Shown: positions 18,357-27,068, numbered from the stretch's first letter. The stretch: 64,000 nt of DNA from Flavobacteriales bacterium (GCA_020853105.1 JADYZM010000007.1:55961-119960), one strand, 5' to 3'. A program made the numbers and translations. Notes: generated from the letters alone by a model not told the origin.

Positions 18357-19289
18357 TTATTCAAACAGTTTTGCAAAACTTTTTTCTAGAAATACAGCAA
18401 TCATTTCTCTTCTGTATTTTCTGGAATACATATCGTTTTCAACTGCTCTGGCTGATTTAACTGCTTTTTTGATAAGTTCTTGTATGTCGTCTGATGTTGT
18501 TCCTTCCACAACAACCGGCTTTGGGTCAACACCTGATAAAGCAATTTTTATATTTCCGTTTTTATCGACAGCGACAGCTGAGGTTAGTGATGTAAATTCT
18601 AGACTTTCGCGTTCTCTGAGTTTAAAAAATGCAGTCTTATAATTTTTATTTAACGGTAATAAAATAGCTGTAACTATTGCTGTTTCTGATAAATTTCTAG
18701 GTTTTACTCCATCGCCGGTATAAATGTTTTCTAATTTTTGTTTTTGCTTTCCGTTTTCGTCAATAAATTCAATTTCTGCATTCATTGCTATTAGAGCCGG
18801 TGCTGTATCAGAAACCAATTCAGAAAAGCAAGCATTTTTACCTCCGGTTGCAATACAAATGTCTCCTTCGCATTTGAGACAATATCCAACTGCTTCTCTC
18901 CACCATTCCGACTGGTTATAAAACAAGCAACGATTTTCACACAATACATTCCCTCCAATTGTTGCAGTTTTTCTTAATAGAGGAGCACCAACTGAAAGCG
19001 CTGCTTCAATAAGCATTGGAAACTCGGTTTTGATTTCTGTGTTGAACTTCAGTTCTTCTAATATTTCTAAAGACCCTATTCTCAAATAGTTATCTTGTTT
19101 TGAAATTCCTTTAAGTTCATCAATTTTTGTAATATCAATTAAGCACAAAGAGGTTTCATTTCCTTGGTATCGGTTAACCATGACATCAGTTCCTCCTGCA
19201 AGATATTTAAAATGCCCAGCGTTTGCTTTTGCTTTTTCAATTGCTTCATTAATAGTCGTGGGAATGATATATTGTTTTTCTGCTATCAT
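18357..19289 (-). CDS. hcrB: 4-hydroxybenzoyl-CoA reductase beta subunit (FAD, extra [4Fe-4S])
   Basis: 310-aa FAD-binding subunit of the xanthine oxidase family. The FAD motif is YLAGGTDVMVNRYQG (29-43) and TATIGGNVL (108-116). Between them and the C-terminal domain lies an insertion with cysteines C121, C137, C145 and C154 in CLFYNQSEWWREAVGYCLKC and GKNACF. Ordinary xanthine or CO dehydrogenase FAD subunits lack it. In Thauera aromatica HcrB, four cysteines with the same spacing bind a [4Fe-4S] cluster that feeds low-potential electrons to the molybdenum site. This loop is the main reason to call Hcr rather than xanthine dehydrogenase. Its start overlaps the end of the fused hcrCA gene by 4 bp. 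Confidence 0.87.
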   Translation of the reverse strand: MIAEKQYIIPTTINEAIEKAKANAGHFKYLAGGTDVMVNRYQGNETSLCLIDITKIDELKGISKQDNYLRIGSLEILEELKFNTEIKTEFPMLIEAALSVGAPLLRKTATIGGNVLCENRCLFYNQSEWWREAVGYCLKCEGDICIATGGKNACFSELVSDTAPALIAMNAEIEFIDENGKQKQKLENIYTGDGVKPRNLSETAIVTAILLPLNKNYKTAFFKLRERESLEFTSLTSAVAVDKNGNIKIALSGVDPKPVVVEGTTSDDIQELIKKAVKSARAVENDMYSRKYRREMIAVFLEKSFAKLFE

Positions 19290-22063
19290 AGATTAATGTT
19301 TTCGTATTCTTTGATTAATTTCATTTGTGTAAGCACGTCTTCAGCATTGATTGGCAAAGATGTTACTCGAACTCCAACAGCATCAAATATTGCATTTGCA
19401 ACTGCAGGAATCACCGGATGAATGGCTCCTTCACCACATTCTTTTGCACCGAATGGACCCTCAGGATCAATAGTTTCAATAATGTTGGTGTGAATTGGCG
19501 GCGTATCTTTAGTTGTTGGAATTTTATAATCAACCCAATTGCTGTTTACCAATAGCCCATTGTGGTATTTCATTTGTTCACTCATCGCCTGACCAAGTCC
19601 CATGTGCCATGAACCTTCTAATTGACCTTCAACAGCTAATGGGTTTAGTGCTTTTCCTGCATCGTGTGCTCCCCAAATATCAACCACTTTTACATGGCCT
19701 GTTTTTAAATCTACTTTTACCTCTGTAATAACAGCTCCAAAGCTGTATGAAGGGCTGAGTCCTGCACCTGAGCCTTTAAAATCTCCTCCTAATTTAGGAG
19801 AGTTATAATAGCCTGTACTGTTAAGTGCACCAACTTTTCTGGTTGCATTTTCGATTGCTTCAATCCATGTTAAATTAACTTTGCCGTCATTAGTGAAAAC
19901 TTTTTCGTTTTCAAAATTTAATTCAGATTTATCTGTGTTATGAATTGTGGCAACTGCTTCTAAAATTTGAATCTTCAGATTTTCAGCAGCCATTTTAGCG
20001 GCATTTCCAGCCATAAACGTTACTCTGCTTGAATAACTACCTAAGTCTATCGGTGTTAGAGTAGTATCGGCTGCAACAACAAAAATATGGTCTAAACTAA
20101 GTCCTAGAACTTCTGCCACTATTATGGCAAGCATGGTGTCACTACCTTGGCCAATATCACTAGCACCTGAGGTAACTAAAACCCGTCCGTCTAAATCTAC
20201 TTTTAGGTGAACTACTGACTGTGGATACTCATTCCAATGAATTGGTAATGCACTGCCGCTGATAAAAAATCCGCAAGCAACACCAATACCGTGTCCTTTT
20301 GGAAGTTTTTTGTATTTGTTTCTCCAGTTGGATTGCTCCATCACTTTTTTGAGAGACTCGGTACTCCCGTTTGAAGTTATTCTATACTGACCAACAGTAA
20401 GTGAATTGCCATCAAGGAAGTTTTTCAGTCTGAGTTCGCATGGGTCCATGTTGATTTCGTTTGCTAGTCTGTCTATTATAGTTTCAACCGCATAACGAGA
20501 ATTAACCGCACCGTGCCCACGCATTGCACCACATTGTGGTTTGTTTGTATATACTCTTCGTGTTCTGAATCCAAAATTGTCTATTTTGTATGGGGCTTGT
20601 AATAAAACTCCGTTGTAATAAGAAGTTACAACACCAAAACTTCCATAAGCACCACCATCAATGATAATATCTGCATCTAAAACTTGAAATTTACCGTCTT
20701 TGCTAACGCCCATTTCAACAGACATTGTTGTTGGGTGTCTTCCGTGGTTTGTCAAGAAAACTTCTTCTCTGCTGAATCTCATTTTTACGGGCTGCCCCAA
20801 TATTCTGGATAAATGAGAGATAATTATTTCGTGTGGAAATGGGTCTGATTTTCCTCCGAATCCGCCTCCAACATAAGGTTTTATTACTCGAACTCTGCTC
20901 ATCGGCACTTCTAATACTTTTGCCAAATAGCGATGTAAGTAGTGTGGTACTTGTGTGGCGGTTATAATTGTTAGTCCGTTTTCGTCCCACCAGGCTGTTG
21001 CTGCATGAGGTTCTGTAAAACCATGACTTATTCCTTGAAAATCATAATCAACTTTTACCTTGTGGTCAGCAGTTTCTAAACCCGCTTTTTGGTCGCCAAA
21101 ACGCAACTCGGCTTTTTTATGGATATTATTGTTAAATTTAACATGTGTGTGGATTTTTTCATTTTCCCCTACATCTTCACACGATTCTTTCATGTCAAAA
21201 TAGGGACGTAGAGGCTGATATTCAACAGTAATTAATTCACATGCTTTTGCTGCTATTTCTTCTGTATCGGCAGCAACTGCGACAACTATTTCACCAATGT
21301 ATCTAGTTTTATCAACAGCCATAGCTGTTTCATCTTGTGAAATTGGCAACACTCCAAATTTTACAGGAAGTTCTTTTCCGGTAATTACAGCCCTAACCCC
21401 TTGAAGCGCTATAGCTTTTTCTGTATTTATGGATTTGATTTTTGCATGTGGGTGAATGCTGCGAAGAAACTTACAGAATAAGGCATTTTTTATTTTGATA
21501 TCATCTGCATAATCAGCTGAACCTTGAACTTTTTTGGTTGCTTCAATGTAGGGGCGAGATTGTCCCACCATTTTGAATTTTTCTTCAGGTTTATTTGTAG
21601 GCTGTTCATCTTTTACGTATGCTTCAACTGCTTCAATAATTTTTTTATATCCGGTACATCTGCATAAATTTCCTGATAGGGCTTCTTTAATTTCTTCTGT
21701 TGAAGGGGTTGGATTTTCTTCTAAAAAATTCAATGAAGTCATTATCATACCCGGAGTGCAATACCCGCATTGAATGGCACCTTTTTCAACAAATTTTTCT
21801 TGAAGTTTATGAAGTTTGTTTTGGTCGGCAATACCTTCTATGGTAGTTATGATACTTCCTGCAACTCTCAGTGCAGGTGTTATACAACTTTGCACGGCTT
21901 TTCCATCAACAAAAACAGTGCAAGCTCCACAACTTGCTTGTTCGCAGCCTAGCTTAGTTCCTGTTAGGTTGATTTTTTCGCGTAATACGTGTGCTAATGT
22001 TTCGTGGGGTTCAACAATTACACTGAAATCTTTGTTATTTACTGTTAATTTTATTATTTGCAT
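19286..22063 (-). CDS. Fused 4-hydroxybenzoyl-CoA reductase gamma-alpha subunit
   Basis: 925-aa fusion of the [2Fe-2S] subunit (HcrC-like, 1-155) and the molybdopterin subunit (HcrA-like, about 165-925). Plant-type [2Fe-2S] ligands are C40, C45, C48 and C60; the second cluster uses C99, C102, C134 and C136. The large part shows YVGGGFGGKSDPFPHE, QCGAMRGHGAVNSRYAVE and the C-terminal GAKECGEGAIHPVIPA with the catalytic glutamate. Hcr removes the para hydroxyl of 4-hydroxybenzoyl-CoA to give benzoyl-CoA, using reduced ferredoxin. Known Hcr enzymes have separate genes for these subunits, so the fusion is unusual. Xanthine dehydrogenase is the alternative; the HcrB loop and the divergent bcr operon argue against it. 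Confidence 0.85.
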   Translation of the reverse strand: MQIIKLTVNNKDFSVIVEPHETLAHVLREKINLTGTKLGCEQASCGACTVFVDGKAVQSCITPALRVAGSIITTIEGIADQNKLHKLQEKFVEKGAIQCGYCTPGMIMTSLNFLEENPTPSTEEIKEALSGNLCRCTGYKKIIEAVEAYVKDEQPTNKPEEKFKMVGQSRPYIEATKKVQGSADYADDIKIKNALFCKFLRSIHPHAKIKSINTEKAIALQGVRAVITGKELPVKFGVLPISQDETAMAVDKTRYIGEIVVAVAADTEEIAAKACELITVEYQPLRPYFDMKESCEDVGENEKIHTHVKFNNNIHKKAELRFGDQKAGLETADHKVKVDYDFQGISHGFTEPHAATAWWDENGLTIITATQVPHYLHRYLAKVLEVPMSRVRVIKPYVGGGFGGKSDPFPHEIIISHLSRILGQPVKMRFSREEVFLTNHGRHPTTMSVEMGVSKDGKFQVLDADIIIDGGAYGSFGVVTSYYNGVLLQAPYKIDNFGFRTRRVYTNKPQCGAMRGHGAVNSRYAVETIIDRLANEINMDPCELRLKNFLDGNSLTVGQYRITSNGSTESLKKVMEQSNWRNKYKKLPKGHGIGVACGFFISGSALPIHWNEYPQSVVHLKVDLDGRVLVTSGASDIGQGSDTMLAIIVAEVLGLSLDHIFVVAADTTLTPIDLGSYSSRVTFMAGNAAKMAAENLKIQILEAVATIHNTDKSELNFENEKVFTNDGKVNLTWIEAIENATRKVGALNSTGYYNSPKLGGDFKGSGAGLSPSYSFGAVITEVKVDLKTGHVKVVDIWGAHDAGKALNPLAVEGQLEGSWHMGLGQAMSEQMKYHNGLLVNSNWVDYKIPTTKDTPPIHTNIIETIDPEGPFGAKECGEGAIHPVIPAVANAIFDAVGVRVTSLPINAEDVLTQMKLIKEYENINL

Positions 22064-22091
22064 AGTCCTACTATTTTCTTTGTTATCATTT

Positions 22092-22826
22092 TTATATTCC
22101 AGCTCCTATACTTTTGCCGCCATCTACATATATGGTTTGTCCGGTAATGAATTGTGTGTTTTTATTACATAAAAAAGCGACTGTGTTGGCTATATCTTCT
22201 GGTTTTCCCATACTCCTTGTGGGTTGAGCTTGAATTAATTTTTCTTGAACATCTAAAGGTAATTTTTGTGTTAAGGGAGTATCTATTAAACCCGGTGCGA
22301 TTGCATTAACTAGAACTCCGTGTTTTCCTAGCTCTAAAGCAAGTACACGAGTCAACCCAATCACTCCTGCTTTTGATGCTGAATAATTTGATTGCCCGGG
22401 GTTTCCAAGCCAAGCTCTAGAAGCTATATTAACTATTCTACCGCTTTGTTGTGTTTTCATCTGTTGTGCAGCATATTTGCACATTAGCCATGTTCCTTTT
22501 AAGTTGATATCTATGACGGTTTCAAAATCTTCAGTCGGCATTCTCCAAATAACATTGTCTTTTATAATTCCAGCATTATTTACAACAGCGTCTATTCGAT
22601 TGAATTTTTCAATTATTGAATTGAACAGCTCTTCCACAGACTTTTCAATTCTGATATCACAGTTGAAATAATGTGCGTCTGTTCCTAGTTCTTCAGCTAA
22701 TTGTTTTCCACTAATATCATCAACATCAACTAGTATTGTTGTGTAATTTTCTGAAATAAATCGTTGAGCAATTGCTTTTCCTATTCCTTTTGCTGCTCCG
22801 GTTACTATGGCTACTTTTTTTGTCAT
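22092..22826 (-). CDS. SDR-family oxidoreductase in the hcr operon
   Basis: 244-aa classical short-chain dehydrogenase: TGAAKGIGKAIA (cofactor), NNAGI, a catalytic serine in IASRAWLG, and YSASK (YxxxK). It looks like FabG-type 3-oxoacyl or 3-hydroxyacyl reductases, but a cyclic alcohol is also possible. It lies between xdhC (4-bp overlap) and the fused hcrCA gene (28 bp). Its place suggests it acts on an aromatic or alicyclic CoA ester; this is inference and the substrate is unknown. Confidence 0.85.
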   Translation of the reverse strand: MTKKVAIVTGAAKGIGKAIAQRFISENYTTILVDVDDISGKQLAEELGTDAHYFNCDIRIEKSVEELFNSIIEKFNRIDAVVNNAGIIKDNVIWRMPTEDFETVIDINLKGTWLMCKYAAQQMKTQQSGRIVNIASRAWLGNPGQSNYSASKAGVIGLTRVLALELGKHGVLVNAIAPGLIDTPLTQKLPLDVQEKLIQAQPTRSMGKPEDIANTVAFLCNKNTQFITGQTIYVDGGKSIGAGI

Positions 22827-23584
22827 TTTTTGTTTTTTATATTTATCATTTCTGCCAGAATACTTACAGCTATTTCTTCAGGAGTTTCTGCGTTAATGTT
22901 TAAACCAATGGGCATTTTAACTGTTTCTAATTTTTTTTTATTTGCAATTCCAGAATCAACAAACATTTTTTTTGTTATTTCAATTTTTCGTTGACTACCT
23001 ATCATTCCTAGATATGCGTATGGTTTTTGTATGCAAAACGAAAGAATATCTCGGTCAATTTCATGCTCGTAGGTTAAAATAACACAATAAGTTTCTTTGT
23101 TAAAGGGTAATGTGGGCAGAACTTTTCTGTAATCGGCATGCAAAATATTTACTCCCGAAATATTTTTTAGTTGTTCTATATATTCTTGCCTATCATCAAT
23201 TATAAAAGTCTCAAAATCGGTAAACTTTGTGAGTTTAGCCAATGCCTGCCCAGTGTGTCCGGCTCCGAATATGTAAAGTCTTTTCATAGGTTCAACGGGC
23301 TCAATGAATATTTCAACACTCCCTCCACAGCACATATTGTGTTGATACAAAAGGTCATGTTTGAAAATTTTTGTTTCATTTTTCTTTATTTGCAACAATG
23401 CATTTTTTATTACTTCTTTTTCTAAATTCCCTCCACCAATGGTTCCTATGATTGAACCACTTTCTAGCACTATCATTTTAGCCCCTACTTTTCTCGGTGT
23501 TGAGCCTTTTGTATGTATAATACTACATAATGCTGCCCTACTTCCTTCTCTTCTAATTTGTTCTATTTCTTGATAGATATTCAT
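22823..23584 (-). CDS. xdhC: XdhC/CoxI-family molybdenum enzyme maturation protein
   Basis: 253-aa XdhC-type chaperone, which binds molybdenum cofactor, protects it and helps its sulfuration before insertion into xanthine oxidase-family enzymes. Motifs: GSTPRKVGAKMIV, IGTIGGGNLEKEV, NMCCGGSVEIFIEP, and the NAD-like Rossmann site IFGAGHTGQALAKL (about 110-123). The C-terminal part shows YLGMIGSQRK. The ATG at 23584 is preferred over a TTG five codons upstream. Its place next to the Hcr genes supports a sulfurated Mo enzyme. Confidence 0.92.
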   Translation of the reverse strand: MNIYQEIEQIRREGSRAALCSIIHTKGSTPRKVGAKMIVLESGSIIGTIGGGNLEKEVIKNALLQIKKNETKIFKHDLLYQHNMCCGGSVEIFIEPVEPMKRLYIFGAGHTGQALAKLTKFTDFETFIIDDRQEYIEQLKNISGVNILHADYRKVLPTLPFNKETYCVILTYEHEIDRDILSFCIQKPYAYLGMIGSQRKIEITKKMFVDSGIANKKKLETVKMPIGLNINAETPEEIAVSILAEMINIKNKK

Positions 23585-23614
23585 ACATTTTCTTAACAAG
23601 AATTCAAATGTATA

Positions 23615-24247
23615 TTAACTCATTTCTAATTCTTCTATCGGATAATTAACTTTTTCGTCTTTCAGTTTTTTCCATAATTCGTATTCCTCTGGTGTATTAA
23701 TATTTTGAGTTACTTCAACATCTGTAATTTCTACCAGTTTTGTTTGAAAATTCTTTAAAACATCTTTTAACGATTGATATTTTTTATAATTGGTTTTTAT
23801 TTCATCAACAACTGACTTTCCAATCAATACAGGATGTCCTTTTTTAGACTTAAATGTAGGAATTGTTACTCCATTTTCCTGATGAGATTGACTCAATGAC
23901 TGAATAATCCTAGAATTTATCTCTGGTTGGTCAACCGGGTGAATAAAAACATTCTCATATTTATCTATGCACGACAAGCCTAAGAAAACAGAGAACAACA
24001 TTCCTTTATCGGGAAAACTGTTCTTTATTATTTCTGCTTTTTTGTTTATTTTTTTTATATAGTTTGCCCAATTTTCGTTCAAAAACATGGAGTTCATAAC
24101 CACAATCGGCTTTATTCCTTGTTGAAGATATGTGTTTAATATGGTTTCAATAAATGTATTTTGGTCATCATACAACAAAAATGCTTTTGGAAAATTCATT
24201 CTTGATGAATGTCCTCCGGCTAAAATTATAGATGCTTTTTTACACAT
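23615..24247 (-). CDS. mocA: MocA/MobA-like molybdenum cofactor nucleotidyltransferase
   Basis: 210-aa nucleotidyltransferase with the signature IILAGGHSSRMNFPKAFLLY (residues 7-26), HPVDQPEIN (metal-binding DxP) and GHPVLIGKSVV. MocA adds CMP to molybdopterin, forming the MCD cofactor used by some xanthine oxidase-family enzymes. The gene order mocA-xdhC-SDR-hcrCA-hcrB fits a dedicated cofactor supply. MobA (guanylyl) is the other option. Its candidate promoter faces the divergent bcr promoter across the gap. Confidence 0.8.
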   Translation of the reverse strand: MCKKASIILAGGHSSRMNFPKAFLLYDDQNTFIETILNTYLQQGIKPIVVMNSMFLNENWANYIKKINKKAEIIKNSFPDKGMLFSVFLGLSCIDKYENVFIHPVDQPEINSRIIQSLSQSHQENGVTIPTFKSKKGHPVLIGKSVVDEIKTNYKKYQSLKDVLKNFQTKLVEITDVEVTQNINTPEEYELWKKLKDEKVNYPIEELEMS

Positions 24248-24261
24248 AAAACGGTTTTACC

Positions 24262-24269
24262 CAAATATA
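24262..24269 (-). promoter_or_regulatory. -7 box (TATATTTG) of the mocA-hcr operon
   Basis: Exact TAnnTTTG match on the minus strand, 14 bp upstream of the mocA ATG. A start point near 24256 would place the nearer FNR-like palindrome (centre 24317.5) at about -61, a common activator position. No -33 box is seen, as expected for an activated promoter. Confidence 0.45.
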
Positions 24270-24310
24270 TTAAACATGCCCTAAATTAGCTACTTGCATG
24301 ATTTTTTGAA

Positions 24311-24324
24311 ATGATAATAATCAT
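24311..24324. promoter_or_regulatory. FNR/CRP-family-like palindrome, site 1
   Basis: ATGAT-AATA-ATCAT, a perfect 5+4+5 palindrome. It differs from the FNR consensus TTGAT-N4-ATCAA only at the outer base pair. It lies in the divergent gap between the hcr and bcr operons, 22 bp (centre to centre) from site 2. Confidence 0.6.
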
Positions 24325-24328
24325 AGGG

Positions 24329-24350
24329 TTTTATGATGACCATCATAAAA
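24329..24350. promoter_or_regulatory. FNR/CRP-family-like palindrome, site 2
   Basis: Arms TTTTATGATG and CATCATAAAA are perfect reverse complements around AC (10+2+10 bp). The core is again ATGAT-N4-ATCAT (24333-24346). A TAATTTTA box at 24369-24376 (one mismatch to TAnnTTTG) would put a bcr start point near 24382 and this site near -42, the class II activator position. Benzoate gene clusters in Azoarcus and Rhodopseudomonas use FNR-family regulators (AcpK, AadR), which supports the idea by analogy. Confidence 0.65.
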
Positions 24351-24401
24351 AGGATAGGCTAAGCTGCCTAATTTTAATCTCGAAATTATGACACAATTAT
24401 A

Positions 24402-24472
24402 ACTATACCATTTTAAGTTTCTTTTTGCTTGTCGGCAAGGTATAGTGCACGTTTTAACAATCAAGCAAAAAG
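24402..24472 (+). promoter_or_regulatory. Structured leader upstream of bcrC with two overlapping inverted repeats
   Basis: Two perfect inverted repeats interlock. ACTATACC (24402-24409) pairs with GGTATAGT (24439-24446), and CTTTTTGCTTG (24421-24431) pairs with CAAGCAAAAAG (24462-24472). One arm of the first lies in the loop of the second, so they could be alternative folds or a pseudoknot in the bcr leader. No known riboswitch family is recognised. Confidence 0.4.
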
Positions 24473-24518
24473 ACTAAACAAAGTGAAAAAGTTAAATTTA
24501 ATTATTAAATGTTAAATT

Positions 24519-25709
24519 ATGAAAGAATTAAAGCAAATAATTAACGAGTGCAAAGTTTTATCGTTTGATTTAAATTTTACACGTGCTAAACAGTGGAAAG
24601 AAGAAAAGCCCGGAAGAGTTATTGTGGGTTATATGCCTATTTATTTTCCTAGAGAAGTAATTCATGCTGCCGGCGGTATGGCTGTAGGAATGTTTGGTGG
24701 TGGCGATCGCAAACAAATTATTAAAGGTGATGCCTATTACCAATCCTATATATGTCATATACCAAGAAGTGTTATGGAATTGGCATTAGACAAACAAATG
24801 GATCATTTTGATGGATTTATTTTCCCTTCAATTTGTGACGTAATTCGTAATTTATCAGGGATATTTAAGCAACACAAGTTCGGAAAGTTTGTAAAATACA
24901 TGGATTTTCCACAAAACTTTCTTCCGCAAATTGGTGGAGTATTTTATCAACAAGAAATGGAGCATGTTATGCACTACATCAAAGAAATTAACGGTGTAGA
25001 AGTAACTCCGGAAAAACTCAACAATTCGATTGCACTTTACAATAAAAACAGAAAACTCATCTCCGAAATTTATGACATTCGTCAAGACTACCCTTGGAGA
25101 TTAACCATGGAAGACGTTTATCATATAGTTCGTGCAGGAACAGTAATTCCGGTTGAAGAGCATAATGAAATATTAGAACAAGTTTTGGTTCATATCCGAC
25201 AAAACATTGGTTCTCCACAGGATAAAGTAAAAGTTGTTGTGTCGGGTGCCTTTTGCGAGCAGCCAGCAGTAGGCTTAATAAAAGCTATTGAAGAAGCAGG
25301 TTGTTATGTGGTAGATGATGATTATATGCTTGGTTCAAGAATGATTTTGGGCGATATTGATGCAACTTCCAACAAACCTTTAGAAGCAATTTCTAATGCA
25401 TATATCAAACAAAGCCAATATTCATCATCAATATATGATGTAAGTAATCCAAAAGAATATAGATTAGCCAAAATAGTTGAAAACAGAGGGGCAAACGGAG
25501 TAATTTTTGCATCTGCAAGTTTCTGCGACCCTAGTTTATTAGATGCACCGATATTCCAAAATGCATTTAACAGATTGGGTATTCGATATATCGCATTCCA
25601 GTTTTCTGAAAACATTAATCAATTCAAAGTAATTAAAGAACAAGTGGGAGCTTTCTCAGATTCAATAAAATTATGGGAAAACGAACCTGCTGTTATAAAC
25701 AAAGCTTAA
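24519..25709 (+). CDS. bcrC: Benzoyl-CoA reductase subunit C
   Basis: 396-aa member of the 2-hydroxyacyl-CoA dehydratase D-component family, closest by eye to BcrC of ATP-dependent class I benzoyl-CoA reductase. Telling stretches are VGYMPIYFPREVIHAAGGMAVGMFGGGDR, GDAYYQSYICHIPRS and FIFPSICDVIRNLSG, with cysteines that can bind a [4Fe-4S] cluster. BcrB and BcrC form the ring-reducing module and receive electrons from BcrA/BcrD. It is the first gene of a run of closely spaced plus-strand genes ending at a terminator at 44427. The order C-B-A-D matches Thauera aromatica. A plain 2-hydroxyacyl-CoA dehydratase is unlikely given dch, had and oah downstream. Confidence 0.93.
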   Translation: MKELKQIINECKVLSFDLNFTRAKQWKEEKPGRVIVGYMPIYFPREVIHAAGGMAVGMFGGGDRKQIIKGDAYYQSYICHIPRSVMELALDKQMDHFDGFIFPSICDVIRNLSGIFKQHKFGKFVKYMDFPQNFLPQIGGVFYQQEMEHVMHYIKEINGVEVTPEKLNNSIALYNKNRKLISEIYDIRQDYPWRLTMEDVYHIVRAGTVIPVEEHNEILEQVLVHIRQNIGSPQDKVKVVVSGAFCEQPAVGLIKAIEEAGCYVVDDDYMLGSRMILGDIDATSNKPLEAISNAYIKQSQYSSSIYDVSNPKEYRLAKIVENRGANGVIFASASFCDPSLLDAPIFQNAFNRLGIRYIAFQFSENINQFKVIKEQVGAFSDSIKLWENEPAVINKA

Positions 25710-25750
25710 ACACCTAAATTAATATTAACTGATTATAAAAAATTAAAGAT

Positions 25751-27037
25751 ATGTCACAAGAAGCTATAAAGGAAAGAAGTATGGTTCTTCAAAAAGAAAT
25801 GGTTGAAGGACTTTTTAATGACTTAGATAGAGCAAAAGAATTAGGAAAAAAAGTATGTTACACATTTGTTCCGGGTAATTTATCTGAACTTATTCGAACA
25901 TTTGACATGCTTCCTGTTTATCCAGAAATTAATGCTTTACAAAGTGCCATGAGAAAAAAATCTGCATCCTACATCAAAGAAGCAGAACGAAATGCTCACT
26001 CAGAAGACGTTTGTACATATGTGAAATGTGATGTTGGTATGATGATGAAGGGGAACATTGGTCCCACCGGAACAAAAATTCCAGAACCTGATGTTTTACT
26101 ATTAAGCTATACCGGTTGTTTTACTTTCATGAAATGGTTTGAAACTTTAAAAAGAGAATATCCAAATGCGAAAGTAATAATGGTTCACACACCCTATCAG
26201 GAAAACGCACAAATGACGCCTCAAATGGTTGAATACATGGTTAAACAATTCAAAGAGGAAGTAATCCCTCAAATGGAAGAAGTTACCGGAATCAAATATG
26301 ACGAGGCAAAACTTAAAAAAATATTGGAATATTCAAAAGAAGCAGAAGACTGGATTACCAAAATATTTGACACAACCAAACACAGACCATCACCCATTGA
26401 TGCTTATTTTGCAGGAGTGTATTATATTGGACCTATAAATATTGGGTTTAGAGGAACACCTGAAGCAGTTGAGTATTACAAAGAATTATACAGCGAAATT
26501 CAAGAAAGAATTAGATTAGGACTTGGTCCGGTTACTCCAGAGGGAGAAATGAAAGAGGAGAAATACCGATTGGTAGTTGAAGGACCTCCAAATTGGACAA
26601 GTTTCCGCGAATTTTGGAAAATTTTCTACGACATGGGTGCTGTAATTGTAGCATCTTCATACACTAAAGTTGGCGGAGTATATGATTTAGGTTGGAGACA
26701 CAACCCCGAAAAACCATTAGAATCATTGGCAGAATATTGTATGAATTGCTACACAAATCTTAACATTCCACAACGAATTGATTTACTTTCAAAATGTATT
26801 ACCGAATACGAAGCAGATGGATATGTTACCAATTCCATTAAAAGTTGCAACTCATTCTCTGCCGGTCAATTAGGAATGATGAGAGAAATTGAGGATAGAC
26901 TTGAAGTGCCTGTTGGATTTATTGAGTCAGATTTAGTTGACCCACGCTACTTCTCCTACTCAAACATCAAAAACCGTCTTGAGTCGTATTTCCAAATGTT
27001 GGCTCAACGTAAAATGATGGAAAACCAAAACGCATAA
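25751..27037 (+). CDS. bcrB: Benzoyl-CoA reductase subunit B
   Basis: 428-aa partner of BcrC in the same dehydratase-D fold family; length matches BcrB (about 430 aa). Diagnostic segments: PVYPEINALQSAMRKKS, EDVCTYVKCDVGMMMKGN and IGPTGTKIPEPDVLLLSYTGC, and near the end NSIKSCNSFSAGQLG. BcrBC reduces the aromatic ring of benzoyl-CoA to cyclohexa-1,5-diene-1-carbonyl-CoA through low-potential single-electron steps. Cytoplasmic and oxygen-sensitive in known cases. The 41-bp gap to bcrC and 31-bp gap to bcrA suggest one transcript. Confidence 0.93.
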   Translation: MSQEAIKERSMVLQKEMVEGLFNDLDRAKELGKKVCYTFVPGNLSELIRTFDMLPVYPEINALQSAMRKKSASYIKEAERNAHSEDVCTYVKCDVGMMMKGNIGPTGTKIPEPDVLLLSYTGCFTFMKWFETLKREYPNAKVIMVHTPYQENAQMTPQMVEYMVKQFKEEVIPQMEEVTGIKYDEAKLKKILEYSKEAEDWITKIFDTTKHRPSPIDAYFAGVYYIGPINIGFRGTPEAVEYYKELYSEIQERIRLGLGPVTPEGEMKEEKYRLVVEGPPNWTSFREFWKIFYDMGAVIVASSYTKVGGVYDLGWRHNPEKPLESLAEYCMNCYTNLNIPQRIDLLSKCITEYEADGYVTNSIKSCNSFSAGQLGMMREIEDRLEVPVGFIESDLVDPRYFSYSNIKNRLESYFQMLAQRKMMENQNA

Positions 27038-27068
27038 TTTATAACCGATAATAAAACTACCAAAAACT

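Noticed and set aside
18357..22063. Xanthine dehydrogenase or CO dehydrogenase
   Set aside because: The FAD subunit has the extra four-cysteine loop specific to 4-hydroxybenzoyl-CoA reductase, and the operon faces the bcr genes. Purine catabolism genes are absent.
24519..27037. bcrC/bcrB as a 2-hydroxyglutaryl- or 2-hydroxyisocaproyl-CoA dehydratase pair
   Set aside because: The subunit lengths, the EDVCTYVKCD segment, the long BcrA, the C-B-A-D order and the nearby dch-had-oah genes fit benzoyl-CoA reductase much better.
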